NCBI RefSeq assembly: GCF_004354045.1
Contig: NZ_SMRT01000016.1
Location: forward strand, 124,001-188,000
DNA from: Paenibacillus piri
Lineage (GTDB): Bacteria; Bacillota; Bacilli; Paenibacillales; NBRC-103111
Direction of reading: 5' to 3'
DNA length: 64,000 nucleotides
A program made the translations under genes and the position numbers. A model generated the notes under the pieces. That model worked only from the letters and a program-made list of their open reading frames with translations, did not search any database and was not told where the DNA came from. Below are positions 45,170 to 52,400 of the stretch, one piece after another. The stretch's first letter is position 1. The number at the start of each line of letters is the position of its first letter.

Positions 45170-45231
45170 GAGACTGTCGATTAATTGTGGGGAACAATCC
45201 AAGCTCTTATCCCCTTTTAATCGACAGTCTC
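45170..45231. repeat. 62-bp MITE-like element with 15-bp perfect terminal inverted repeats
   Basis: GAGACTGTCGATTAA at 45170-45184 and its exact complement TTAATCGACAGTCTC at 45217-45231. TATTGG occurs next to both ends, resembling a short target duplication. The 32-bp interior carries no gene. Other parts of the 44.76-45.25 kb gap show only a terminator. Confidence 0.6.
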
Positions 45232-45254
45232 TATTGGCGCTTTAATGATTCGGC

Positions 45255-45971
45255 TTATTTAAATTCGCGCTTTGCTTGCTGGAACGCCTTTTCTTTAAAA
45301 TAAACCTCCACCTGCTTTTTCAGCACGAATGCGCGGAGTGAGGTGGTTTGGCCGCTTTCCAGGCCGATGTATTTGGCCCCGAAATAATAGCCTTCCATCG
45401 CCTGCTCACGCCTTACGATTTCCGCGGCAAAAGGCAGCTTGAAGCCCAAGTCGAGCTCCGCTTCGATCAGCACGGCTTCGTCTAAATTAACCGCATGTTC
45501 ATTAACCGTGAATCCGATGCCGCTGATGCTTATATTATGTACGGTGAAGCCCGCTTCGTCAGTGATGACCTGCTTTTCATTCGTACCGGTCCAGGTTACC
45601 GCATGCAGCGCTCCTTTTTGCTTCACCTGAATTCTCGGGTGCTCCCGTTTTTCCACGAACCGGCTTTGATTTTGCGGCGGGTTGATGATGATTAATGCCC
45701 CGTGATCTTTGGCGACAACGGTTGACGCGAACACATAAATGCCTCCGGGCGAATAAACCGTAATTTTGACGGAATCGCCAAGATGGAACAGCTTATATTC
45801 CGGGATTTCAATTTCCACAATATCGCCTTCGGCATAAGACAATAGCCCCGTCGAGACAAAGCCGTCTTTTTCGACGACGGTCCGGCTGTGCAGCAATATG
45901 CCCGCTGGGCTTTTATACTTTTCTTCCTTATAACCGTAGTTCGAGCCTGCAGCTGCCAATTTTGATAGCAT
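45255..45971 (-). CDS. PilZ-domain c-di-GMP-binding protein, YcgR-like
   Basis: About 238 residues from the ATG at 45969-45971. An N-terminal YcgR-like beta domain (about 20-105) is followed by a PilZ domain with EKREHPRIQV (RxxxR) and NISISGIGF (D/NxSxxG), the two c-di-GMP-binding motifs. Relatives brake the flagellar motor (YcgR, MotI/YpfA) or tune polysaccharide export. Transcription starts about 250 bp upstream and passes through a c-di-GMP-I riboswitch, so the ligand appears to control both the amount and the activity of this protein. Confidence 0.88.
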   Translation of the reverse strand: MLSKLAAAGSNYGYKEEKYKSPAGILLHSRTVVEKDGFVSTGLLSYAEGDIVEIEIPEYKLFHLGDSVKITVYSPGGIYVFASTVVAKDHGALIIINPPQNQSRFVEKREHPRIQVKQKGALHAVTWTGTNEKQVITDEAGFTVHNISISGIGFTVNEHAVNLDEAVLIEAELDLGFKLPFAAEIVRREQAMEGYYFGAKYIGLESGQTTSLRAFVLKKQVEVYFKEKAFQQAKREFK

Positions 45972-46022
45972 CGAAACCACTCCCGCTCCGTTTTGATTTG
46001 TCTCTATGCTACAATGAACAAT

Positions 46023-46056
46023 AAAAGGCCGTTCTCCGCCTCGGGGAAACAGCCTT
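46023..46056 (-). terminator. Riboswitch expression-platform terminator
   Basis: On the minus strand GGCTGTTT...GAACGGCC forms a stem followed by TTTTATTGTT. Its 5' arm AGGCTGT is exactly complementary to ACAGCCT inside the aptamer (46093-46099), so terminator and alternative pairing exclude each other. Confidence 0.75.
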
Positions 46057-46073
46057 CAAGCACCGCAGGTGCG

Positions 46074-46173
46074 AATCGAACAACCGGCGGCCAGGCTGTC
46101 ATCATCCATGTTCATGGACCTTAGACCCTAAGCTTTGCGTCCTTGCCTTTCGGCAAGTTTGCCTTGAACGATT
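46074..46173 (-). ncRNA. Cyclic-di-GMP-I (GEMM-I) riboswitch aptamer
   Basis: On the minus strand GGCAAAC, a TTGCC-GAAA-GGCAA stem with GNRA tetraloop, GGACGCAAAGC, a GTCTAAGG segment and a second hairpin TCCAT-GAAC-ATGGA with GATGACAGCC match the conserved GEMM-I core (GGCAAA, GAAA loop, GACGCAAAGC, CUAA receptor). The flanks AATCGTTCAA and TTGTTCGATT can form P1 with two mismatches. It lies in the leader of a PilZ protein gene, a biologically sensible target. Confidence 0.9.
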
Positions 46174-46229
46174 TAGTTAAAAAGTACCACATTGTGTTAG
46201 GTAAAATTACCCATATACTTCATATGCCC

Positions 46230-46259
46230 ATTATACGCTCTTTAGCCTGGAACAATCAA
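46230..46259 (-). promoter_or_regulatory. Sigma-A promoter of the riboswitch-PilZ transcript
   Basis: On the minus strand TTGATT (46254-46259), 18-bp spacer, perfect TATAAT (46230-46235). The predicted transcript start is about 50 nt before the aptamer. Confidence 0.75.
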
Positions 46260-46355
46260 TGAGTCCGATCGTGATTTCTATCACATTTAAAGTAAAATTA
46301 TTGTAAAGTATAGCAGTTTGGCAGTCAACAATCTGTTCGTGAAAAAGGTGATCTC

Positions 46356-46796
46356 ATGAAAGAGCCGCATTCGTCTCAAGACAATTCAACCGCATCCTCC
46401 TACTCGCTTGTTCTCTTTGACGGCGTATGCCGGTTTTGCAACGGCTGGGTTCAGTTCCTCATTCGGCGGGATTCGGCCGACCGTTTCCGCTTCTCCGCCA
46501 TCCAATCGGATTATGCGCAAGCGCTGCTGTCACAAAGCTGCACGGGCGGCAAGCCGTTGCCTGATTCGATCATCGTAATTGAAAACGGCACCGTCTATAC
46601 GCATTCCGCAGCGGTTCTGCGCATCTTCCGGCAGTTGGGCCGCGGCTGGCCGCTCCTGTACGGCTTCATTCTCGTTCCCCGCCCCCTTCGCGATGCTGCA
46701 TACCGGTGGATCGCCAAAAGACGCTACGCCATATTCGGAAAATACGACAGCTGCATGGTGCCGACAGAGCAAGTAAGGCGCAAGTTTTTTGGTTAG
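46356..46796 (+). CDS. DCC family thiol-disulfide oxidoreductase-like protein (DUF393)
   Basis: 146 residues. VLFDGVCRFCNGWVQFLIRRD carries the DxxCxxC signature near the N-terminus, and FSAIQS is also conserved in DUF393. The middle holds AVLRIFRQLGRGWPLLYGFI and the end YDSCMVPTEQVRRKFF. The family has a predicted thioredoxin-like fold; its redox partner is unknown. AAAAAGGTGATCTC precedes the ATG. It is a solitary plus-strand gene between the riboswitch promoter and the DnaA-box region. Confidence 0.88.
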   Translation: MKEPHSSQDNSTASSYSLVLFDGVCRFCNGWVQFLIRRDSADRFRFSAIQSDYAQALLSQSCTGGKPLPDSIIVIENGTVYTHSAAVLRIFRQLGRGWPLLYGFILVPRPLRDAAYRWIAKRRYAIFGKYDSCMVPTEQVRRKFFG

Positions 46797-46835
46797 CGAC
46801 GGATACGAGTGAAGGCTAGGGGTATGGTTCCATCC

Positions 46836-46990
46836 TATCCCCAGTTGGGGATAGTCGTCGGGATAAAGACGCCCTTTTGCACAATTATCCCCAGATATTT
46901 ATAATGGAATGTGAATAATAAGTTAGTTATCCACATGATTATCCACAGCATGTTAACAAACGAATACTTGTTCGTTTAAATATCCACTGT
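46836..46990. promoter_or_regulatory. Cluster of DnaA boxes upstream of tadA
   Basis: Two perfect boxes TTATCCACA at 46927-46935 and 46939-46947, 12 bp apart, plus near matches TTATCCCCA (46885-46893), CTATCCCCA and its inverted partner around 46836-46853, and TATCCACTG (46981 on). The intergenic stretch is locally AT-rich. No dnaA/dnaN or obvious unwinding element accompanies it, so it is read as a DnaA-binding cluster rather than oriC. Confidence 0.65.
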
Positions 46991-47016
46991 ATTGTTGATG
47001 ATAAGGCAGGTGTGTC

Positions 47017-47475
47017 GTGCAGGAACATATTGTATACATGTATGAAGCGATTGCCGAAGCGCGCAAAGCCGAGGCGCTGAACGAAGTGCCGATCGGGGCG
47101 GTCGTCGTTTGGGAGGATCAAATTATCGGACGCGGCCATAACCTCCGTGAAACTTCGCTGGATCCGCTGGCGCATGCCGAGCTGATTGCGATCAAGCAGG
47201 CCAGCGATTATTTGCAGGCATGGCGGCTGCTGGACTGCCGGCTGTATGTGACGCTGGAGCCGTGTCCGATGTGTGCCGGCGCGATTGTGCAGTCGCGGAT
47301 TCAACAGGTCATCTACGGCACGACCGACCCGAAGGCCGGCTGTGCGGGTACGCTGATGAATTTGCTGCAGGAGGAACGGTTCAATCACCGTGTCGATGTA
47401 GTCAGCGGCGTGCTCCAGGAAGATTGCGGCATGCTGCTGACGCAATTTTTTCGTAAACTGCGGGGAAAGGCTTAA
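47017..47475 (+). CDS. tadA: tRNA adenosine(34) deaminase
   Basis: 152 residues. Zinc-deaminase motifs are HAELIAIKQA (His ligand and catalytic Glu) and EPCPMCAGAIVQSRI (two Cys ligands); YGTTDPKAGCAGTLMNLL is TadA-specific. It converts A34 to inosine in tRNA-Arg(ACG). The GTG start follows AAGGCAGGTGTGTC. In B. subtilis the homologue lies near serS and dnaX close to the origin; serS is 15 kb away here. DnaA boxes precede it. Confidence 0.95.
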   Translation: MQEHIVYMYEAIAEARKAEALNEVPIGAVVVWEDQIIGRGHNLRETSLDPLAHAELIAIKQASDYLQAWRLLDCRLYVTLEPCPMCAGAIVQSRIQQVIYGTTDPKAGCAGTLMNLLQEERFNHRVDVVSGVLQEDCGMLLTQFFRKLRGKA

Positions 47476-47586
47476 CGAAATTTACGCTATTGTCAAGACG
47501 TCCCATGCTCCCTCGCGAAAAATGACCGAAATACCAGGCTTTGACGAGCTGCTTCCGGTTCAATTATCTGATAACAAATCGAATAC

Positions 47587-47628
47587 AAAAATGACGTTCA
47601 ATTCGGCACCCCGTTTGAACGTCATTTT
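47587..47628. terminator. Bidirectional terminator between tadA and the membrane-protein operon
   Basis: AAAATGACGTTCAA, 13-nt loop, TTGAACGTCATTTT, with A and T runs serving both strands between converging genes. Confidence 0.9.
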
Positions 47629-47639
47629 CTTATCTCCGT

Positions 47640-48290
47640 CTATCGTTCGGCTCCGCGCAGCTCGACCTGCACGTCCTGAGGCAGGACGACGGTTGCCATC
47701 ATATTGGGATACAGCGGATCGATGCCTCTCTTTTCCGGCGGCCGTTTCACCTGTACATACATCGTATCGCCAATGGTCCGCACATCGACGAATTGTTCCT
47801 TTTGCAGCGGCTTGAACTCATCCCCTTGCTTGCTGCGGGTCCGGTATGTGCCGAATACCTGCACTGTACGCTCGGTCGACTTATCCACTTTCATGGCATG
47901 ATCCTGCGACTGCACGACGACTTTTTTCACCCCATCCGCCACCGCTTCTTTGACTGCAGGCAGATCACGCGTTTCATCCACCGATCGCAGTACCGACCGC
48001 ACCTCCCCCAATATGCCTGCCGAAGTCAGCAGCGTAAAGCCAAGACAGCCGATGCAGAGCACGCCGACGAAAAAGACGCTCATCATATCATAGGAGAGGA
48101 CACTGTTTTCTTTTTTGGAGAACAGTAAGTAGAGAACGATTTCCAAGCCCAGCATAATGAACATAACCGGCCACCAGGCGATGAGCGTATCGAAGGCTTG
48201 CTGGCCTTCCCATTGCGAAATAAACAGGATCGCCCCCAGCAAAATTAACGTTACGCCCATCGATAGCGTCCCTACGCGCCATTTTCTCAT
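47640..48290 (-). CDS. Membrane protein with LiaI/LiaF-like N-terminal region
   Basis: About 216 residues from the ATG at 48288-48290 (AAGGGGGATCAGCC upstream; ATGA overlap with the previous stop). Helices 1-2 (LSMGVTLILLGAILFISQW, WWPVMFIMLGLEIVLYLLF) resemble the LiaI/LiaF-type transmembrane module; a third helix is YDMMSVFFVGVLCIGCLGFTLL. The C-terminal half is extracytoplasmic and ends in a beta-rich segment with TMYVQVKRPPEKRG. It is the last gene of a sigma/anti-sigma operon, suggesting envelope sensing or repair. Function unassigned. Confidence 0.75.
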   Translation of the reverse strand: MRKWRVGTLSMGVTLILLGAILFISQWEGQQAFDTLIAWWPVMFIMLGLEIVLYLLFSKKENSVLSYDMMSVFFVGVLCIGCLGFTLLTSAGILGEVRSVLRSVDETRDLPAVKEAVADGVKKVVVQSQDHAMKVDKSTERTVQVFGTYRTRSKQGDEFKPLQKEQFVDVRTIGDTMYVQVKRPPEKRGIDPLYPNMMATVVLPQDVQVELRGAER

Positions 48291-49399
48291 GGCTGATCCC
48301 CCTTTCTTCTTCTGCTTCCCAACAGCAGCCGCAGGCCGCCGCCGATCAAAATGACGGATACGACAAACGTCTGGAAATATTGGCGAAACAGGAACGAAAT
48401 CCGCTCCTTCGGAAAGAGACGGTCCAGCGCTCTTAACAGCACTTCGTCCGTTATATAGTACAGCCCAAGCGCCAGCAGCACGATCCCGACCCATTTTTGA
48501 TGATTGATGAGCCAATCGACAAACGGGGTATCTTCCAACGCTTCCCCGCGGTCATGCCTGGAAATTTGCTGCAAGGCGTCGAAGAAGCTGTAAAACCATA
48601 AGATCGGTATAATAAACAAGAAGAGCGTGAGCCGCAGCATATCCATAATATAGACGCAGAACAGGAAGGCCGCCATCAGCTGCAGACCGCGTTTTTGCAA
48701 GCCGAGATACATATGTCCCGCACCGGGCACGACAGACAGAAGGATGGCGATCATTTTATTTTTTTTGCCGGTCATCCGGTGTTCCTGAAAATCCTCGAAA
48801 ATCGTCTGATCGACCAGCGGCTCTCCCTGCCGTTTCCGGTTCAACTGCTGTACGCAGTCGAACAAACAATAAATCCAAATGATCGGAAGCACGCCGAGAA
48901 AAACTAAAAATCCGTTCTGATGCGTCAATGCAGCCACGAAAATAATCATAATCGTCGCGCCGAAAAAGGCTATCATAAAAGTCAGGCCGCGCTGCATCAA
49001 GCCGAGCTGGAAATGGCCCAGTCCCGGGATAAACGACAGCAGTACGGTAAAGATCGAATCTCCGCCGCGCTGCGGTTCGTAAGGGTACGCCGCCGGACCC
49101 GGAGGCTGATAGGACGGCTGTGGTCCGTATTCCGGATAAGGCTCGCGTCGTTTGACGAGGTGGAGCACCATATCGATCATATTGAGGGCGCCCGAGAGAA
49201 AGGCGACGATCAGCAGCAGCGCGACCGGCCCATCCGCATGGCGCAGTTCTCCGGCTACCCCGAGCAAAAACAGCAGCAGCAGCGGGCCGAAAAATCCGGT
49301 TCCGTACAAAAACGCTCTTCCTTTACGGTTTAAGTACAGATGGCCCAAGCCGGGGATAAAAGATAACAGCAGCGCGGTTATCGGGTTTTTGGGTTGCAT
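48287..49399 (-). CDS. Multi-spanning membrane protein with three internal repeats
   Basis: 370 residues, about 8-10 membrane helices. The same module occurs three times: ALLLSFIPGLGHLYLNRKGR, VLLSFIPGLGHFQLGLMQRG and ILLSVVPGAGHMYLGLQKRG, each followed by an aromatic hydrophobic helix pair ending in a W/I-Y-C/S-F-F-D-x-x-Q type motif. The PGxGHxYLGxxxRG pattern recalls TM2-like small membrane domains triplicated in one chain. The C-terminal helix pair (FRQYFQTFVVSVILIGGGLR) differs. It starts one base from the anti-sigma stop. Function unknown. Confidence 0.75.
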   Translation of the reverse strand: MQPKNPITALLLSFIPGLGHLYLNRKGRAFLYGTGFFGPLLLLFLLGVAGELRHADGPVALLLIVAFLSGALNMIDMVLHLVKRREPYPEYGPQPSYQPPGPAAYPYEPQRGGDSIFTVLLSFIPGLGHFQLGLMQRGLTFMIAFFGATIMIIFVAALTHQNGFLVFLGVLPIIWIYCLFDCVQQLNRKRQGEPLVDQTIFEDFQEHRMTGKKNKMIAILLSVVPGAGHMYLGLQKRGLQLMAAFLFCVYIMDMLRLTLFLFIIPILWFYSFFDALQQISRHDRGEALEDTPFVDWLINHQKWVGIVLLALGLYYITDEVLLRALDRLFPKERISFLFRQYFQTFVVSVILIGGGLRLLLGSRRRKGDQP

Positions 49400-49954
49400 T
49401 TAACGGCTTCCTCCTTTATCGTGTCTGGGTTGGATGGAGTCCAATACGAAGATCGTTTTCTCCATTATTTTATAAGATACGGGGATACGTCCGGCGGCCT
49501 GTTCAGTTTGCGTCTGATCCATCCCTTGTTCCTGCTCGATGGCCAGCGTGGCAGGCTCCAGATGGGTTAGCCGTTCCATCATGGACTGAAACGCCCCCGA
49601 GCTCATCAACAGGATCGTAATCGCGGCGGCGACCCCATAATGGAATGCCGGATGCCTGGTATAGGCAAGTGCCCTCCAACGCTTTACCTGCAGCTGCGGG
49701 CGTTCTATCGGCGGGGAGGCTGGAGAGCTTGGAGCCGCATGCGCTTCTATGTGACTCATTACGGCATCCGCCAATCCGTTGCCATCTTCCAGAGCAGGAT
49801 AGGAAGCGGCGGCCCGCTCCAAGCTTTGCATATACAATTCAAAACACGGCTCGCATGAACTGAGATGCGCTTCATAAGCGGCGCATTCTTCATCCGGGAG
49901 CTGCGCACCCGTATAACGGTCCCATTGTTCCAAAGTATAATGCTTCATCTCCAT
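49400..49954 (-). CDS. Anti-sigma factor with zinc-finger (ZAS-like) domain
   Basis: About 184 residues from the ATG at 49952-49954 (AGGAGGAAGA upstream). The N-terminal motif AYEAHLSSCEPCFELYMQSL has the HxxxCxxC zinc-binding anti-sigma signature, preceded by HYTLEQWDRYTGAQL. A single membrane helix (FHYGVAAAITILLMSSG) separates it from an external tail. It overlaps the sigma-factor gene by 10 bp, so the cognate partner is the adjacent ECF sigma factor. Confidence 0.88.
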   Translation of the reverse strand: MEMKHYTLEQWDRYTGAQLPDEECAAYEAHLSSCEPCFELYMQSLERAAASYPALEDGNGLADAVMSHIEAHAAPSSPASPPIERPQLQVKRWRALAYTRHPAFHYGVAAAITILLMSSGAFQSMMERLTHLEPATLAIEQEQGMDQTQTEQAAGRIPVSYKIMEKTIFVLDSIQPRHDKGGSR

Positions 49955-50493
49955 TCTTCCTCCTTCCAATGTTTGCGAATCCACTGCTTGGCCCGGTACA
50001 GCTTGGATTCGACGGTTTTTAGCGTGACCCCTTGCTCCGCCGCAATTTCCTGATAGCTCTTGTCTTCGATATAATAAGCGACCACGACTTCGCGATAGTT
50101 GGCGGGAATATCGTCCAAGTATTGCTTGATCTGCTGCCTCCTCTGGTTTTCCAGCACTTCCTCTTCCACAGTGTGGGTGCTGTCTTCCGGAAGCATATCC
50201 TCGATATCCGCCGTCAACTGCTCCCGCTTCCTCTCCATGGCCCGCTTATGGTCGATCGCTTTGTTGACCGCGATGCGGGTCATCCATGTTTTCAAGCCTT
50301 GATACTGGTACTGAGGGAGGGACGCATAGATTTTCAGCAGCGCTTCCTGGGTCACATCCTCGGCATCTTTCGCCGAACGCAGCACCGAGTAGACTGCGTG
50401 ATACAGGTATGAGCTGTACTTGTCCATCAGCAAGCGGAAAACTTGCTTATCGCCGGCGATAATTCGTTTGATCCACTCTGATTCTTCTGTAAT
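49945..50493 (-). CDS. ECF RNA polymerase sigma factor, probable ATT start
   Basis: About 182 residues if started at ATT 50491-50493. Region 2 is WIKRIIAGDKQVFRLLMDKY through DAEDVTQEALLKIYASLPQY; region 4 is IPANYREVVVAYYIEDKSYQEIAAEQGVTLKTVESKLYRAK, ending IRKHWKEEEWR. The first sigma-like residues (ITEESEWIKRI) have no ATG, GTG or TTG nearby, but GGAGG sits 9 bp before ATT. Upstream in-frame starts (GTG at about 50520, ATG at 50640) lack ribosome sites and add non-homologous sequence. First gene of a four-gene overlapping operon. Confidence 0.88.
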   Translation of the reverse strand: MTEESEWIKRIIAGDKQVFRLLMDKYSSYLYHAVYSVLRSAKDAEDVTQEALLKIYASLPQYQYQGLKTWMTRIAVNKAIDHKRAMERKREQLTADIEDMLPEDSTHTVEEEVLENQRRQQIKQYLDDIPANYREVVVAYYIEDKSYQEIAAEQGVTLKTVESKLYRAKQWIRKHWKEEEWR

Positions 50494-50673
50494 GGTCCTC
50501 TCCCTCCTCTCCACTAACAATAGACGAACCGGCACCGCATCATCACTGCACACGGCGCAAAAGTTTTTTCCGCGGCCAAATGCAAAAAGGACCTTAACGA
50601 GCAAGGCCCTCTGTGCGTTATTGTACGGGTTTACCACCATGCTTGCAACGGGCTGCGGCTTGGTGTTTATTGC

Positions 50674-51594
50674 CTATCGTTTTATCGGAACAGCCTGCTG
50701 CGGCGTTGTCGCCGGTTTACGATTATTGTCCGCGTGCGGTTTTCGGAACGAAACGATCGAATAGACGATCAAAGCGAGCCAAATAAACGAAAAGCTGATG
50801 AGCTGCGTTTGCGTGAACGGTTCATGAAATACGAATATGGCGAGCAGCAAACTGGCCGTCGGGGCCAAATATTGAATGAATCCGACCATTGACAAGGGCA
50901 GCCGTTTCGCCGCCTGGGCAAACCAGAACAACGGCAGCGCTGTAACCGCTCCCGATGCCAACAGCAGCGCAATGGACAGGCCGGATAACGACGAGAAAGC
51001 CGCCGTACCCTGCGATTGAATGAAAACCAGGTAAATAATGGAGACCGGACATACGACAATCGTTTCCCACGTCAATCCCAGCAGGACGTCCAGATTGGCC
51101 GCTTTTTTGGCCAGTCCGTACAGGGCAAACGAAATCGCCAATGAAATCGATACCCATGGGATGTGACCGTATTGAACCGCCATAATAAGGACGCCCGTGC
51201 CTGCAATCAGAATGGAAATCCATTGCCCGAGCCCCAGCCGCTCCTTCAAAAATATAACGGCAAAGATGACACTAATCAGCGGGTTTATATAATACCCCAG
51301 ACTCGTTTCGATCACATGTCCGTTATTTACGGCCCATATAAATAAAAACCAGTTCGTACTGATGAAAACGGAGCATAGCACGACAGCAATCTTGCTTTTT
51401 CGATCCGCTATTACGCCCTTCAGCTGCTTCCACCGCTTGGCTGCCGTGACCAAAACGGCGACAAATACAAACGACCATAAGATCCGATGGGCCAATATTT
51501 CCCATGCCGGCATCGTCTCGAACAAACGCCAATATAACGGCAGAAGTCCCCATGCCAAATAAGATAAAATTCCGTATACAATCCCTTGTTTCAT
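50674..51594 (-). CDS. rarD: EamA-family transporter RarD
   Basis: 306 residues, ten predicted membrane helices in two EamA halves. MKQGIVYGILSYLAWGLLPLYWRLF, HRILWSFVFV, LFIWAVNNGHVIETSLGYYINPLISV and GFIQYLAPTASLLLAIFVFHEPF match RarD. It is a drug/metabolite-type permease with unproven substrate. The C-terminal tail is basic and proline-rich. A 64-bp dispersed repeat lies about 95 bp upstream. Confidence 0.92.
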   Translation of the reverse strand: MKQGIVYGILSYLAWGLLPLYWRLFETMPAWEILAHRILWSFVFVAVLVTAAKRWKQLKGVIADRKSKIAVVLCSVFISTNWFLFIWAVNNGHVIETSLGYYINPLISVIFAVIFLKERLGLGQWISILIAGTGVLIMAVQYGHIPWVSISLAISFALYGLAKKAANLDVLLGLTWETIVVCPVSIIYLVFIQSQGTAAFSSLSGLSIALLLASGAVTALPLFWFAQAAKRLPLSMVGFIQYLAPTASLLLAIFVFHEPFTQTQLISFSFIWLALIVYSIVSFRKPHADNNRKPATTPQQAVPIKR

Positions 51595-51685
51595 CGCTCA
51601 TACTCCCCGGCAGCGCCAATTGAATGTACTCTAAGTATACGTGAATCGCCGGTTTTGGCAAATGATATCCCAATTTATTCCTAGG

Positions 51686-51749
51686 AGCTTTTCTTGCAAT
51701 ATCAGAATTGTTCAGCTCCGCTGAAAACATATAAAGTCTGATATTATAA
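51686..51749 (-). repeat. Copy 2 of the 64-bp structured dispersed repeat
   Basis: Ungapped match to 10345-10408 with six differences. Here the outer inverted repeat is perfect (ATATCAGA...TCTGATAT) around the TTCAGC-TCC-GCTGAA hairpin. It again begins in the T-tract of a minus-strand terminator and lies upstream of a minus-strand gene (rarD). Confidence 0.75.
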
Positions 51750-51790
51750 AAAAAACGGCAGTCGATTCGGAATTAATCCGAATGACTGCC
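51748..51790 (-). terminator. Intrinsic terminator after the small-protein gene
   Basis: On the minus strand GGCAGTC, an inner ATTCGG...CCGAAT stem and GACTGCC are followed by GTTTTTTTT. Confidence 0.85.
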
Positions 51791-51806
51791 ATCTTTGGGT
51801 GTGCGT

Positions 51807-51929
51807 TTATTTCGAAATTTGTGCCAGGTAACGTTTATCGCCGGTTTTGGCCCACATTAGAAAACAGGTACGATTGCGTATAATTGCGGTTACAGCGGAT
51901 GGGCGAATTGGCTTCTTCCGTTTTTTCAA
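51807..51929 (-). CDS. Small basic protein of 40 residues
   Basis: A TTG at 51927-51929 follows AAGGAGGGAGAAGG, a near-ideal ribosome site. The 40-residue product begins MKKRKKPIRPSAVTAIIRNR and ends MWAKTGDKRYLAQISK; 12 of 40 residues are Lys/Arg and there is no membrane helix. It starts 35 bp after the stop of a small HTH regulator and ends before a strong terminator, so the two form one transcript. Family unknown; DNA/RNA binding is possible from charge alone. Confidence 0.65.
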   Translation of the reverse strand: MKKRKKPIRPSAVTAIIRNRTCFLMWAKTGDKRYLAQISK

Positions 51930-51964
51930 CCTTCTCCCTCCTTGCGTGGTAAACTTGATCTTGA

Positions 51965-52189
51965 TTAAATGTCCCAAAATTGGTTGGATTGTACCGTAGG
52001 ATCGATCTCCTTCAGCGCCTTCATCATTTTTTGAATCGTACTGCCGCTCGGCATGTAATGTTCGTTCGCGCAGGCATTGGAAATCGTTGTTCGGCCGATT
52101 CTGCTTTTGGAAACCAGCCACTCCTGCTTGATTCCTCTGTCATCCAGCCATCTGCCCAAGCGGCTGCGGTTTTTGCCGAGACTCAGCAT
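51965..52189 (-). CDS. Small XRE-like helix-turn-helix regulator
   Basis: 74 residues, a single HTH domain: GRWLDDRGIKQEWLVSKSRI (helices 1-2) and GRTTISNACANEHYMPSGSTI (recognition region), then IQKMMKALKEIDP. AAGGAGCTGATGCG precedes the ATG. It is too short for a sensor domain. Co-transcribed with a 40-residue basic protein. Target unknown. Confidence 0.75.
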   Translation of the reverse strand: MLSLGKNRSRLGRWLDDRGIKQEWLVSKSRIGRTTISNACANEHYMPSGSTIQKMMKALKEIDPTVQSNQFWDI

Positions 52190-52358
52190 CGCATCAGCTC
52201 CTTGGCTCTAGTTATTTCCGATATTTACCGAATTTAAACATTCTTTTTCAAAAATTTGAAATAGACTTAAGAATAACTAAAGCTCAACGATATCCCCTAC
52301 CATTTTTTAATATTAGGCAGTCGCTGCTTCATATTCCAGCTTAGCTCATACTTTCCTT

Positions 52359-52388
52359 TTGGCTCTTGTATAGGTTTTATGTTATAAT
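52359..52388 (+). promoter_or_regulatory. Promoter of tRNA-Arg
   Basis: TTGGCT (52359-52364), 18-bp spacer, TATAAT (52383-52388), 12 bp before the mature tRNA 5' end. Confidence 0.75.
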
Positions 52389-52400
52389 GTTAATCGCTGT

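Noticed and set aside
46023..46173. tmRNA, SRP RNA or other housekeeping RNA near tadA
   Set aside because: SRP RNA is near tadA in B. subtilis, so it was looked for. The structured region reads as a GEMM-I aptamer with terminator on the minus strand, and no SRP or tmRNA motifs were seen.
46836..46990. oriC
   Set aside because: DnaA boxes are present but there is no dnaA/dnaN, no long AT-rich unwinding element and no typical box array; a secondary cluster fits better.
50494..50640. Longer sigma-factor start at an ATG near 50640
   Set aside because: Adds about 49 residues without sigma-factor similarity and no ribosome site precedes it.
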